In this document: piece after piece, positions 26,010 through 34,431 of the stretch
Layout of the letters: the number at the start of each line of letters is the position of its first letter
How positions within the stretch are numbered: the first letter of the stretch is position 1
Origin: Mycolicibacterium fortuitum subsp. fortuitum
GTDB lineage: Bacteria; Actinomycetota; Actinomycetes; Mycobacteriales; Mycobacteriaceae
Assembly: GCF_022179545.1 (NCBI RefSeq)
Contig: NZ_AP025518.1
Coordinates: 806,001 to 870,000 of the forward strand
Direction of reading: 5' to 3'
DNA: 64,000 bases
The notes under the pieces: generated by a model
What the model saw: the letters and a program-made list of their open reading frames with translations, nothing else
Database searches by the model: none
Told to the model about the DNA's origin: nothing
Position numbers and translations under genes: made by a program

Positions 26010-27594
26010 GATTCAGTGTCGCCTCTTCCAAGTCGAGCCCATGAAGCACACTACGCAGTACCTCGTCGTCGATGTGACCCGCGTCGCGCTCGGCGATGAA
26101 CGTCTCCCGTTCGGCGGCAAGCATTTCCAGCCGCAGCCGGCGGAACGCGGACGTCGGACTCTCACCGATGTCGGCGTCGTCGCGGCCCAGTTGTTCCCAG
26201 GCGGCGTTGCGGCGCCGGGTATTCCACGCCCGCAACACATCGGCGGCACGCTGTGGCACGTCGGTGGCGGTCGATTCTTCGGACAGCAACGTGTCGAGCC
26301 GGTCGGCGGCGGCGCGGGCGGCCTTGTCCTGTGCAGCGGCCGTGGCGATCGCATCGCTGTGGGCCTCGTTGCCCTGTGCGCCGAGCACGCGGATGAACCA
26401 CGGCAGCGTCAGCCCGTGCAGCAACAGCGTCCCGACCACGACCACGAACGTGAGGAACACCAACTGTGGGCGGCCGGGGAAGGGGTCGCCGGCCAGCGTG
26501 ACCGCTGGGACACCGAAAGCGGCGGCCAACGACACCACACCGCGCATCCCGGCCCAAGCGACGACGAACACCTGAGCGCGCGGTGGTTCGGGTTCGCGGT
26601 CGCGGATGTGCTTGGACAGCAGCCGGGGCAGGTAGGTGGTGGCGTACACCCACACCATGCGCACCCCGATCACGGTCGTGAGCACGGCCGCCGACGAGAT
26701 CGCCAGCGTGGCCGCCGAGATGCCGGCCAGTTCGCTGATCACCTTCGGCAGCTGCAGACCGATGAGCAGGAAGGCGAACGATTCCAGGATCAGCTGCAGT
26801 GCCTTCCACACCGCCTTGTCCTGCAGTCGGGTGGCGTAGCCGGCCTGGGATTCCCGCTGGCCGAGGATCAACGCGGCCACCACCACGGCGATCACGCCGG
26901 AGCCGTGGATCTCCTCGGCCACCAGGTAGATGAAGAACGGCGCCACCAGGCCGATGGCGCTTTCCACCAGCGGGTCGTCCAGGCGGGTGCGGATGTAGTG
27001 CACCACCATGCCGATCACCCAGCCGACCACCACACCGCCGACCGCGGCCAGGCCGAAGGTGGCCAGGCCGCTGGTCCAGGTGGCGGCGGTCCCGATCGCG
27101 GCTCCGAGTGCCACCTTGTAGGCGGTCAGCGCGGTGGCGTCGTTGAGCAGGCTCTCCCCGCCGAGCAGGGTCATGGTGCGCCGGGGCAGGCCGAGCCGGC
27201 GGCCGACGGCAGTGGCCGAGACGGCGTCGGGCGGGGCCACGATCGCGCCCAGGGTCAGGGCCGCGGCGATGGTGAGTTCGGGCACGGTGTGGAACGCGAC
27301 GACGCCGACGGCGAACGTGGTGGCCAGTGGGAGCCCCACGGCCAGGAACCCGATCGGCCGGATGTTGCGTCGCAACGCCACGTAGCTGCTCTCCAGCCCG
27401 GCCGACCACAGCAGCGGCGGCAGGATCACGAACAGCACCAGGTCGGGATCCAGATGTACGTCATGGAAGCCGGGCAGCGCGCTGGCGGCCAGTCCGGCCA
27501 CCACGAGCGCCAGCGGCGCCGAGACGTCGAAGCGGCGCGCCACGGCGGCCAGCAAGATCGCGGCGACCAGTGCCGCCAGGAGTGAGGCACCCAC
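26002..27594 (-). CDS. CPA1-family Na+/H+ antiporter
   Basis: A 530-residue protein with about 12 membrane helices in the first 410 residues, including the family motif around N-D-A-T-A-L and the acidic A-P-P-D-A-V-S-A-T-A segment, followed by a cytoplasmic helical tail (about 420-530) rich in Ala, Arg and Glu. It exchanges Na+ or K+ for H+. The GTG at 27594 is chosen for AGGAGG 9 bases upstream; the longer frame upstream has no membrane-protein character. In other actinobacteria such antiporters may carry a C-terminal UBP zinc finger; here that domain is a separate divergent gene 43 bases away. Confidence 0.88.
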   Translation of the reverse strand: MGASLLAALVAAILLAAVARRFDVSAPLALVVAGLAASALPGFHDVHLDPDLVLFVILPPLLWSAGLESSYVALRRNIRPIGFLAVGLPLATTFAVGVVAFHTVPELTIAAALTLGAIVAPPDAVSATAVGRRLGLPRRTMTLLGGESLLNDATALTAYKVALGAAIGTAATWTSGLATFGLAAVGGVVVGWVIGMVVHYIRTRLDDPLVESAIGLVAPFFIYLVAEEIHGSGVIAVVVAALILGQRESQAGYATRLQDKAVWKALQLILESFAFLLIGLQLPKVISELAGISAATLAISSAAVLTTVIGVRMVWVYATTYLPRLLSKHIRDREPEPPRAQVFVVAWAGMRGVVSLAAAFGVPAVTLAGDPFPGRPQLVFLTFVVVVGTLLLHGLTLPWFIRVLGAQGNEAHSDAIATAAAQDKAARAAADRLDTLLSEESTATDVPQRAADVLRAWNTRRRNAAWEQLGRDDADIGESPTSAFRRLRLEMLAAERETFIAERDAGHIDDEVLRSVLHGLDLEEATLNRD

Positions 27595-27623
27595 GTTGTC
27601 GTTCCTCCTTCGTGTGCCGTGCC

Positions 27624-27629
27624 TATCCT
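27624..27629 (+). promoter_or_regulatory. Candidate -10 element of the UBP zinc-finger gene
   Basis: TATCCT fits TANNNT and is 8 bases before the ATG at 27638, suggesting a leaderless message. It lies in a 43-base gap shared with the divergent antiporter gene. Confidence 0.4.
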
Positions 27630-27637
27630 TGATCAAC

Positions 27638-27940
27638 ATGTTGAGGAGAGCACGCCGGCGTGAGCACAATCCGGCGCCTCGCACCTGCGAACATCTCGAC
27701 GCCGAGGTCCCCGAGCCGCAACCGCTGACTCCGGGACAGTGCCAGGAATGCGAGGAAGACGGCGAGAACAACTGGGCGCATCTGCGGATGTGCATGGCGT
27801 GCGGTCACGTCGGTTGCTGTGACTCGAGTCCGCATCAGCATGCCACCAAGCACTTTCAGCAAACCGGCCATCCGGTGATGCGTTCGGCGGAGCCGGGAGA
27901 GAGCTGGCGTTGGTGCTATATCGACCATCGGGTCGGTTGA
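27638..27940 (+). CDS. Small UBP-type zinc-finger protein
   Basis: A 100-residue protein made almost wholly of a UBP-type (ubiquitin-protease-like) zinc finger. The zinc ligands are C-E-H near residue 17, C-Q-E-C, C-M-A-C-G-H-V-G-C-C and H-Q-H-A-T-K-H-F-Q-Q-T-G-H, ending with W-R-W-C-Y. In eukaryotes this domain binds the C-terminal Gly-Gly of ubiquitin; bacterial relatives have no known partner. It stands divergent from the antiporter gene, and purT begins 24 bases after its stop. Confidence 0.8.
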   Translation: MLRRARRREHNPAPRTCEHLDAEVPEPQPLTPGQCQECEEDGENNWAHLRMCMACGHVGCCDSSPHQHATKHFQQTGHPVMRSAEPGESWRWCYIDHRVG

Positions 27941-27964
27941 CGATCTGGCAGGCTGGTACGTGCG

Positions 27965-29278
27965 ATGAGTGAATCGATTGAGGACGCGCAGCCCGCCCGG
28001 GAGACAACTGACCCGACTGACGATCAGGTCGACGGTGCTCAAGAGGCTGACGGATCAGAAGAGCAGACGGAGGCCGCCGGGCTGGACACCGGCAAGCCGG
28101 CCGACCCCGCGGCGACCGTGCTGCTGTTGGGCTCGGGCGAGTTGAGCCGGGAGCTCGCGCTGGCGTTCCAGCGGCTGGGTGGCGTCGTGGTGGCCGCCGA
28201 CCGGTACTACGCGCCCGCACACGGCGTCGCGGACCGCTCGGCGGTGATCAAGATGAACGACGCCGAGGAACTTGCCGCCCTGATCGAGCGGGAGAAGCCG
28301 CGGTACGTGGTGGCCGAATCCGGTGTCATCGCCGCCGACGCATTGATCGCAGTGGCCGAGCGTGGCGACATCGAGGTTCTGCCGACGCCGCGCAGCATCC
28401 GGCTGAGTCAGGACCGCGAAGGTCTGCGCCGGCTGGCGTCGGACGAGCTGGGCCTGCCTACGGTGCCGTTCTGGTTCGCCGGGTCGGTCGAGGAGCTGAC
28501 GGCAGTGGCCGAGCATGCCGGCTTCCCGCTGGTGGTCAAGCCCGTGGTGGGCGCCCTGCGTGACGGCGAGTCGGTGATGCTGCGCCGTGACGATGTCGAA
28601 CCGGCCTGGCAGCGGGCGACGACCGCCGGACAGTTCGCCCACAATCGCGTCCTGGCCGAGTCCGTGGTCGAGGTCGAATACGAGATCACGATGCTGACCG
28701 TGCGTACGGCCGGGCCGTCCGGTCCCGGTGTGCAGTTCTGCGAGCCGATCGGGCACCGCCAGGTGGGCACGGATCTGCTGGAGTCCTGGCAGCCTCAGCC
28801 GTTGACGCCGGCTGCGCTGGACGCCGCCAAGTCCATTTCCGCGCGCATCGTCAACTCCCTGGGTGGACGCGGCGTTTTCGGGGTGGAACTGCTGGTCGCC
28901 GGCGACGACGTCTACTTCTCCGATGTCCGGATCCGGCCGCACGACAGCGGCCTGGTGACGCTGCGGTCGCAGCGGTTGTCGGAGTTCGAGCTGCATGCCA
29001 GGGCCATCCTCGGCCTGGCGGTGGACACGATCATGATCTCCCCGGCCGCCGCCGAGGTCTCCTACGGTGGGGCCGACACCGGTGTACCGGCGGCCGATAT
29101 CAACAGCGTGCTGTCCGAGGCGCTTGCCACCTCGGAGAGCGATGTGCGGTTGTTCGGCAACCCGGGTGAGTCCGAGTCCCCGCGGCGTCTGGGGGTCGCC
29201 CTGGCCACCGCTCCCGACGTGATCATCGCCCGTGACCGCGCCCGCCGGGTCGGCTCGGCGCTGCGCAAGCTCTGGTAG
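27965..29278 (+). CDS. purT: PurT-like ATP-grasp protein (formate-dependent GAR transformylase homologue)
   Basis: A 437-residue ATP-grasp protein with an added acidic, disordered N terminus of about 45 residues. The rest aligns by eye with PurT: L-L-G-S-G-E-L, A-D-R-Y, R-E-G-L-R-R-L-A-S-D-E-L-G-L-P, F-G-V-E-L and R-P-H-D-S-G-L-V-T-L. PurT makes formyl-GAR from GAR, formate and ATP. Several usually fixed sites differ: the Gly/Ser-rich ATP loop after K-P-V (here G-A-L-R-D-G), the E-I-E-A substrate motif (here E-S-G-V), and the Lys of R-L-F-G-K-P (here Asn). The original reaction is therefore uncertain. Context with rhodanese and metZ matches Rv0389-Rv0391. Confidence 0.75.
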   Translation: MSESIEDAQPARETTDPTDDQVDGAQEADGSEEQTEAAGLDTGKPADPAATVLLLGSGELSRELALAFQRLGGVVVAADRYYAPAHGVADRSAVIKMNDAEELAALIEREKPRYVVAESGVIAADALIAVAERGDIEVLPTPRSIRLSQDREGLRRLASDELGLPTVPFWFAGSVEELTAVAEHAGFPLVVKPVVGALRDGESVMLRRDDVEPAWQRATTAGQFAHNRVLAESVVEVEYEITMLTVRTAGPSGPGVQFCEPIGHRQVGTDLLESWQPQPLTPAALDAAKSISARIVNSLGGRGVFGVELLVAGDDVYFSDVRIRPHDSGLVTLRSQRLSEFELHARAILGLAVDTIMISPAAAEVSYGGADTGVPAADINSVLSEALATSESDVRLFGNPGESESPRRLGVALATAPDVIIARDRARRVGSALRKLW

Positions 29279-29284
29279 GCCGGG

Positions 29285-29740
29285 ATGGCTGAGGAGACCG
29301 AGGAACCACAGGATCGCCCCACGATGGCGCCCTTCCTGGGGGCGCTCGGCGTCATTGTGCTCGTGGTGATCGTGGTCGTGCTGCTCAACGTGTTCGGCAG
29401 CGACGGCCGGAGTGAGGAGCAGAAGGTGAGCCTCGCGGCGGTCGGCCAGAACGACGCCCTGCAGCGCGAGAACTTCGGCGAGTTCTCCGATCACACCTGC
29501 GTGGCGCTACGCGGCACGGAGGCAGATTTCCTTGCCCGGCAGCGTGATTCGGTATCCAAGCAGGGTGCCAGGTATGTGGACGACGTGACCTCGATCCAGG
29601 TCGAGGGGGATCGGGCCACCGCAACGGTGGTCTACCACTTCGGCAACACCCCCGACACCAAGGTCAATACCGAGACCTCGTTCCTGCGTGAGGACGGCCA
29701 ATGGCGCGTCTGCTCGAGTATGGGAGACTCACGCCCGTGA
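29285..29740 (+). CDS. Bitopic membrane protein with NTF2-like domain
   Basis: A 151-residue protein with an acidic N terminus, one membrane helix at about residues 18-37, and an extracellular domain with two Cys residues (H-T-C-V and R-V-C-S) resembling small NTF2-like domains. The same plan is seen in the larger protein at 14822. It begins 6 bases after purT and its stop overlaps the rhodanese start (GTGA). Function unknown. Confidence 0.65.
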   Translation: MAEETEEPQDRPTMAPFLGALGVIVLVVIVVVLLNVFGSDGRSEEQKVSLAAVGQNDALQRENFGEFSDHTCVALRGTEADFLARQRDSVSKQGARYVDDVTSIQVEGDRATATVVYHFGNTPDTKVNTETSFLREDGQWRVCSSMGDSRP

Positions 29741-30150
29741 GCTATGCAGGAGACATCACGCCTGAGGAGGCCTGGAAACTTCTGAGTGAGAATTCCGAGG
29801 CCGTGCTGGTGGACTGTCGCACCGACGCCGAATGGCGCTTCGTCGGTGTGCCGGATCTGTCCTCCCTTCAGCGTGACGTGGTGTACGTGGAATGGAACCG
29901 GACCGACGGCGGGCACAATGACGCGTTCGTCGACGATCTCATCGCGTCCGGTGTGACTCCGGGCGAGCGTCCGGTGGTCTTCCTGTGTCGCTCCGGCAAC
30001 CGTTCGATCGGCGCGGCCGAGGCCGCCACCGCGGCCGGCATCGCGCCGTCCTACAACATCCTCGACGGATTCGAGGGCAATCTCGACGAGAACCGCCACC
30101 GTGGCGGCACCGGCTGGAAAGCCGTCGGTCTGCCCTGGACACAAAGTTGA
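29737..30150 (+). CDS. Rhodanese-like sulfurtransferase
   Basis: A 137-residue single-domain rhodanese. The active-site loop is C84-R-S-G-N-R-S, with Cys84 as the persulfide carrier. It moves sulfane sulfur to thiols or cyanide. It is Rv0390-like and lies just before metZ, which suggests a part in sulfur supply. The GTG at 29737 is chosen because it overlaps the upstream stop and gives the V-S-Y-A-G-D-I-T start of the family; the frame extends 36 bases further upstream. Confidence 0.88.
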   Translation: MSYAGDITPEEAWKLLSENSEAVLVDCRTDAEWRFVGVPDLSSLQRDVVYVEWNRTDGGHNDAFVDDLIASGVTPGERPVVFLCRSGNRSIGAAEAATAAGIAPSYNILDGFEGNLDENRHRGGTGWKAVGLPWTQS

Positions 30151-30170
30151 GCAGCAGAGCCGAAAACGAC

Positions 30171-31385
30171 ATGACCGACATCCCATCCGTCCGGATCCCG
30201 GCTGCCCTTCCCGAGGGCGTCAGCCAGGCCACCATCGGCGTACGTGGCGGCCTGCTGCGCTCGGAGTTCGAGGAAACCGCCGAAGCGATGTACCTGACCT
30301 CGGGGTACGTCTACGAATCCGCATCCGCGGCCGAGAAGGCCTTCACCGGCGAGATCGACCGCTTCGTCTACTCCCGCTACGGCAACCCGACCATCTCGAT
30401 GTTCGAGGAGCGGCTGCGCCTGATCGAGGACGCGCCCGCGTGTTTCGCCACCGCGACCGGCATGGCGGCCGTGTTCACCGCTCTCGGTGCCCTGCTGGGC
30501 GCCGGTGACCGCCTGGTGGCGGCCCGTAGCCTGTTCGGTTCGTGCTTCGTGGTGTGTAACGAGATCCTGCCGCGCTGGGGTGTGGAGACCGTGTTCGTCG
30601 ACGGCGACGACCTCGCGCAGTGGGAAGAGGCACTGTCCGTACCGACGACGGCGGTGTTCTTCGAGACGCCGTCCAACCCGATGCAGTCCCTGGTCGATAT
30701 CGCCGCGGTGTCCGAGCTGGCTCATGCCGCCGGGGCGAAGGTGGTGCTGGACAACGTCTTTGCGACGCCACTGCTGCAGCAAGGCCTGCCGCTGGGCGCC
30801 GATGTGGTGGTGTATTCGGGCACCAAGCACATCGACGGACAGGGCCGTGTGCTCGGCGGGGCGATCCTGGGTGACAAGGAGTACATCGACGGCCCGGTGC
30901 AGAAGCTGATGCGCCACACCGGCCCGGCGATCAGTGCGTTCAATGCCTGGACGCTGCTGAAAGGCCTTGAGACGCTTCACGTTCGGGTGGACTACGCGAA
31001 CCGCTCGGCGCAGCGGATCGCCGAGTTCCTGGAAGGCCATCCCTCGGTCAGTTGGGTGAAGTACCCGTTCCTCAAGTCGCATCCCCAGTACGACCTGGCC
31101 CAGCGTCAGATGCGTGGCGGCGGCACCGTCATCACCTTCGAGTTGAACGCCACCGACGGCAAGGCGCGTGCGTTCGAGGTGCTCGACAAACTGAAGGTCG
31201 TGGATATCTCCAACAACCTGGGTGATGCCAAGACGCTGATCACCCATCCGGCCACCACCACGCACCGGGCCATGGGGCCCGAGGGGCGCGCCGCGATCGG
31301 ACTGGGCGACGGTGTCGTGCGCATCTCGATCGGTCTGGAAGGTACCGAGGACCTGATCGCAGATCTGGATCAGGCGCTGAGTTAG
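30171..31385 (+). CDS. metZ: O-succinylhomoserine sulfhydrylase
   Basis: A 404-residue PLP enzyme of the cystathionine-gamma-synthase family. The S-R-Y-G-N-P-T motif (near 68-74) and the PLP Lys219 in Y-S-G-T-K-H-I-D-G-Q-G-R are typical of MetZ, which makes homocysteine directly from O-succinylhomoserine and sulfide. The ATG at 30171 comes 20 bases after the rhodanese stop. Length and order match Rv0391. Confidence 0.93.
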   Translation: MTDIPSVRIPAALPEGVSQATIGVRGGLLRSEFEETAEAMYLTSGYVYESASAAEKAFTGEIDRFVYSRYGNPTISMFEERLRLIEDAPACFATATGMAAVFTALGALLGAGDRLVAARSLFGSCFVVCNEILPRWGVETVFVDGDDLAQWEEALSVPTTAVFFETPSNPMQSLVDIAAVSELAHAAGAKVVLDNVFATPLLQQGLPLGADVVVYSGTKHIDGQGRVLGGAILGDKEYIDGPVQKLMRHTGPAISAFNAWTLLKGLETLHVRVDYANRSAQRIAEFLEGHPSVSWVKYPFLKSHPQYDLAQRQMRGGGTVITFELNATDGKARAFEVLDKLKVVDISNNLGDAKTLITHPATTTHRAMGPEGRAAIGLGDGVVRISIGLEGTEDLIADLDQALS

Positions 31386-31398
31386 GCGAGGTCAGGGC

Positions 31399-31812
31399 GT
31401 GTCGAAGCAGAGCGATGCCAAGAAGGCCCGCCGCCGCAAGCGGCAGGCCGCCCGGGACACGCGACTGGTGCCGCACGAGATGGTCGATCAGCTGGCCGAC
31501 ATCCCCGAGGCTGTCGTGGCTGATCTGGCCGAGTTCGACGATCGAATCACCGCGCGCGGCTGGACCTTTGACGAAGAACAGTCCAACGACGACTACGCGG
31601 TGTGGTTCTACGAGCCGTCCGGGGCCCCGGTTCAGGACGGCCTGCCGGTGACCTCACTGTGGCTGGATGCGGCAGAGGACGGCGAGATCGTCCGGGTGGT
31701 GTTCGTCGGCAGTGTCGAGCGCTACGAATTCACCCACGAGGAACTGCTCGACGGTGCCCTCGACGTGATCGAGGGCTACCGTCACGGAGCCGAGCTGCCG
31801 ACCTTCGGCTAG
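31399..31812 (+). CDS. Conserved actinobacterial protein, unknown function
   Basis: A 137-residue acidic protein with a very basic first 20 residues (K-K-A-R-R-R-K-R-Q-A-A-R), then a compact alpha/beta domain with many Asp and Glu residues. No catalytic motif is apparent. The basic N terminus could bind nucleic acid, which is only a guess. It follows metZ by 13 bases on the same strand. Its last 4 bases overlap the stop of the convergent SDR gene. Confidence 0.6.
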   Translation: MSKQSDAKKARRRKRQAARDTRLVPHEMVDQLADIPEAVVADLAEFDDRITARGWTFDEEQSNDDYAVWFYEPSGAPVQDGLPVTSLWLDAAEDGEIVRVVFVGSVERYEFTHEELLDGALDVIEGYRHGAELPTFG

Positions 31813-32672
31813 CTCTTGCCGTCGGAGTCGATGACGCCCTGAGCGGCCTGAGCCCGGTCCTCGTAGGCCTTGCGCTTGGCGGTGTCGAACTCCAGGAACA
31901 CGTCGTCGAGGCCCAGCTTCTTGTTCATCCAGCGGCGGCCCTTGGGCGGCAGCATCTGCGCGGCCTGGGCGGTGAAGCGCAGCGGCGGCGGCACCGACAC
32001 GTGCGTCTTGGGCTTGTTGAGCGTTTTGATGATCGCGGCGGCGATGTCTTCGGGCTCGACGGGCTTGATGGCCCCGCCGGACTTGGTGCCCGCGATCAGA
32101 TCGGTGTTGGTGAACGGCGGCATGATCACCGAAACGTCGACCCCGTGCGGGGCCATCTCGTCAGCCAGCGCGGTCGACAGCCCGACGACGGCGTACTTCG
32201 CGCCGACGTAGACCACCTGACCTGGCAGGGGGATCAGACCCGACAGGGAGGCGATGTTGATGACGTGGCCGCGGCGGCGCTTCACCATGTCAGGCAGCGC
32301 CAGCTGGCAGCCGGTGAGCACGCCGTACACGTTCACCTCGATGTTGGAGCGGATCGACTGCTCGCTCTGCTCCAGGAACGGCCCGACGGGCATCACGCCG
32401 GCGTTGTTGATCAGCACGTCAATGTGTCCGCCGCCGTCGGTGCGGGCCTTGTCCAGGAACGTCGCGAACGATTCGCGGTCGGTCACGTCGAGTGGATAGC
32501 CCGAGACCTGGCCGAGCTTGCTCAGCTCGACGACGGCCGACTCCTGAAGTGCCACGTCACGGTCGCCGATGACGACGCGGGCGCCCTTGGCCAGCAGGGC
32601 CTTGGCGGTGGCGTAACCGATGCCGCGGGCGGCCCCGGTGATCGCGATGGTCTTGCCCCTGATGTTGTCCAT
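31809..32672 (-). CDS. Short-chain dehydrogenase/reductase
   Basis: A 287-residue classical [11 protein letters not shown] at about 12-19, N-N-A-G, catalytic Ser in I-A-S-L-S and Y-V-G-A-K as the Tyr-x3-Lys pair. The C-terminal 60 residues (P-P-P-L-R-F-T) extend past the core, as in mycobacterial SDRs of lipid metabolism. The ATG at 32672 is the only Met near the core start. A 20-base imperfect palindrome sits 8-27 bases before it, shared with the divergent methyltransferase gene. Confidence 0.88.
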   Translation of the reverse strand: MDNIRGKTIAITGAARGIGYATAKALLAKGARVVIGDRDVALQESAVVELSKLGQVSGYPLDVTDRESFATFLDKARTDGGGHIDVLINNAGVMPVGPFLEQSEQSIRSNIEVNVYGVLTGCQLALPDMVKRRRGHVINIASLSGLIPLPGQVVYVGAKYAVVGLSTALADEMAPHGVDVSVIMPPFTNTDLIAGTKSGGAIKPVEPEDIAAAIIKTLNKPKTHVSVPPPLRFTAQAAQMLPPKGRRWMNKKLGLDDVFLEFDTAKRKAYEDRAQAAQGVIDSDGKS

Positions 32673-32679
32673 GGCGGCG

Positions 32680-32699
32680 AACTTTACACGTGTCAAGTT
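32680..32699. promoter_or_regulatory. Shared 20-base palindrome between SDR and methyltransferase genes
   Basis: Arms AACTTTACAC and GTGTCAAGTT around a central ACACGTGT pair at nine of ten positions. The site begins 8 bases from the SDR ATG and ends 46 bases from the methyltransferase ATG. It looks like a TetR-type operator controlling both directions. Confidence 0.6.
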
Positions 32700-32745
32700 T
32701 TGTGTGGAAGGGGGCGGCCGAGGCAGCGTAGTCTGGGCGGGCGTG

Positions 32746-33825
32746 ATGGCGAATGGCACCGATCAGCAGGCAATTACCGAATCAGCAGAGGATTTCTCCG
32801 AACGGATCACCGCGGCGATCGACAACGCAGGACTGACCCTCCTGCTGAGCATCGGCCACCAGACCGGGCTGTTCGACGCGATGGCGAAGCTGCCGTCGGC
32901 CACCAGCGCCGAGATCGCCGAGGCGGCCGGGCTCGACGAACGCTACGTGCGCGAATGGCTTGGCGGGATGGCCGCGGGGCGAGTGGTCGATTACGACGCG
33001 GAGGCCTCGACATACCGGTTGCCCGGCCACCGCGCCGCCGCGTTGACGCGAGACTCCGGCCTGGGCAACCTGGCGCGCCTGGCCCAATACGTCCCGCTGA
33101 TGTGCGAGGTCGAACAGAAGATCCTCGGCTGCTTCCGCGACGGCGGCGGTCTCAGCTACGACGACTATCCGCGCTTCCACACCGTGATGGCCGAGCGCAG
33201 CGGTGAGGTGTTCGACGCCGCGCTCGTCGACGTCGTGCTGCCGCTGGTCGATGGCCTCCCTCAGCGGCTCGAAGACGGCATCGACGTCGCGGACTTCGGA
33301 TGCGGCAGCGGATACGCGATCGGCCTCATGGCCCGGGCCTATCCGGCGAGCCGATTCACCGGCATCGACTTCTCCGAGGAGGCGACCGCCACCGGAGCCG
33401 CCCAGGCAGCGCAGCGTGGATTGACCAACGTCTCCTTCCTGCCCGCCGACCTGGCCGAACTCGACGTGACCGCGGCATACGACCTCATCACGGCATTCGA
33501 TGCGATCCACGACCAGGCGCAGCCGGCCCGGGTGCTGGAGAACATCTATCGCGCGCTGCGGCCGGGCGGGGTGCTGCTGATGGCCGACATCAAGGCTTCC
33601 AGCCGGCTGGAGGACAACATCGGCGTGGCGATGAGCACGTACCGCTACGCGGTGTCACTGACACATTGCATGTCGGTCTCTCTCGGCCTCGGCGGCGCCG
33701 GCCTGGGGACGATGTGGGGCAGGCAACTGGCCGTCTCGATGCTGGCCGACGCCGGATTTGCCGACGTGGAAGTCGCCGAGATCGAGCAGGACCCGTCGAA
33801 CTACTACTACCTGGCCAGGAAATGA
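32746..33825 (+). CDS. Class I SAM-dependent methyltransferase with winged-helix N domain
   Basis: A 359-residue protein. Residues 1-100 form a winged helix-like dimerisation domain ([18 protein letters not shown]), and 175-359 the methyltransferase with SAM motif [10 protein letters not shown] at 181-190. This layout matches the Rv2258c group. The methyl acceptor is unknown. The ATG at 32746 is used, with a GTG one codon earlier as alternative. It is divergent from an SDR gene across a palindromic operator. Confidence 0.85.
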   Translation: MANGTDQQAITESAEDFSERITAAIDNAGLTLLLSIGHQTGLFDAMAKLPSATSAEIAEAAGLDERYVREWLGGMAAGRVVDYDAEASTYRLPGHRAAALTRDSGLGNLARLAQYVPLMCEVEQKILGCFRDGGGLSYDDYPRFHTVMAERSGEVFDAALVDVVLPLVDGLPQRLEDGIDVADFGCGSGYAIGLMARAYPASRFTGIDFSEEATATGAAQAAQRGLTNVSFLPADLAELDVTAAYDLITAFDAIHDQAQPARVLENIYRALRPGGVLLMADIKASSRLEDNIGVAMSTYRYAVSLTHCMSVSLGLGGAGLGTMWGRQLAVSMLADAGFADVEVAEIEQDPSNYYYLARK

Positions 33826-33930
33826 GCGGCTCGGCAGGGTTTCGATCAGGCTGAGCCTGTGGGCATATCCCGGCCATGGCCGCGCGTTGAAGCCGCCGTG
33901 GGTATCGAAACGGTGGTTAAGTCAGCCCCC

Positions 33931-34431
33931 GTGAGCGGTGTGCGGTTCGTCGCGGTCGGCCTGGATGATTCACTGGCCGCCCCGCTGCTGGCCGAGCTGT
34001 CGGTCGAATACTCCGAGCGCTACGGCGGAACACCCGAACAGATGATGGTGTGGCTGCGTGGGAAATCGGCCGAAGAGTTCACTCCGCCGGGCGGCGGCCT
34101 GTACATCGGCGTCCTCGACGGCATGCCGGTCACCGGCGGCGCCTTCACCCGGTTCGACGCAGACACCGCCGAGCTCAAACGCATCTGGACCGCCGTCCGA
34201 TACCGGAAGCGTGGCTACGGGCGGGTGCTGCTGGCCCACCTCGAGTGTGAGATCGCCGCGCGCGGATACCGAAGGGTCTATCTGACCACCGGGCACCTGC
34301 AGCCGGAGGCCGAGGCGCTCTACGACTCTGCCGGTTACACCCGGCTCACCGCGCCGCTGCCGGCCGAGGGGGAGGGGACGGTCTTCCCGATCGCCTTCGA
34401 GAAGCAGTTGCCGGGGAAGGAGCCCAGGTGA
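33931..34431 (+). CDS. GNAT-family acetyltransferase
   Basis: A 166-residue GNAT domain. The acetyl-CoA loop is R-K-R-G-Y-G-R-V-L-L near 90-99 and is followed by the Y-L-T-T-G and A-L-Y-D-S-A-G-Y strands. The substrate is unknown. GTG at 33931 is chosen as it starts just before the first strand; GTG codons at 33859, 33898 and 33913 are in frame and possible. Its last four bases overlap the next gene's ATG. Confidence 0.78.
   Translation: MSGVRFVAVGLDDSLAAPLLAELSVEYSERYGGTPEQMMVWLRGKSAEEFTPPGGGLYIGVLDGMPVTGGAFTRFDADTAELKRIWTAVRYRKRGYGRVLLAHLECEIAARGYRRVYLTTGHLQPEAEALYDSAGYTRLTAPLPAEGEGTVFPIAFEKQLPGKEPR

Noticed and set aside
26041..27585. 514-codon plus-strand frame
   Set aside because: Antisense to the antiporter gene, low complexity and no motif.
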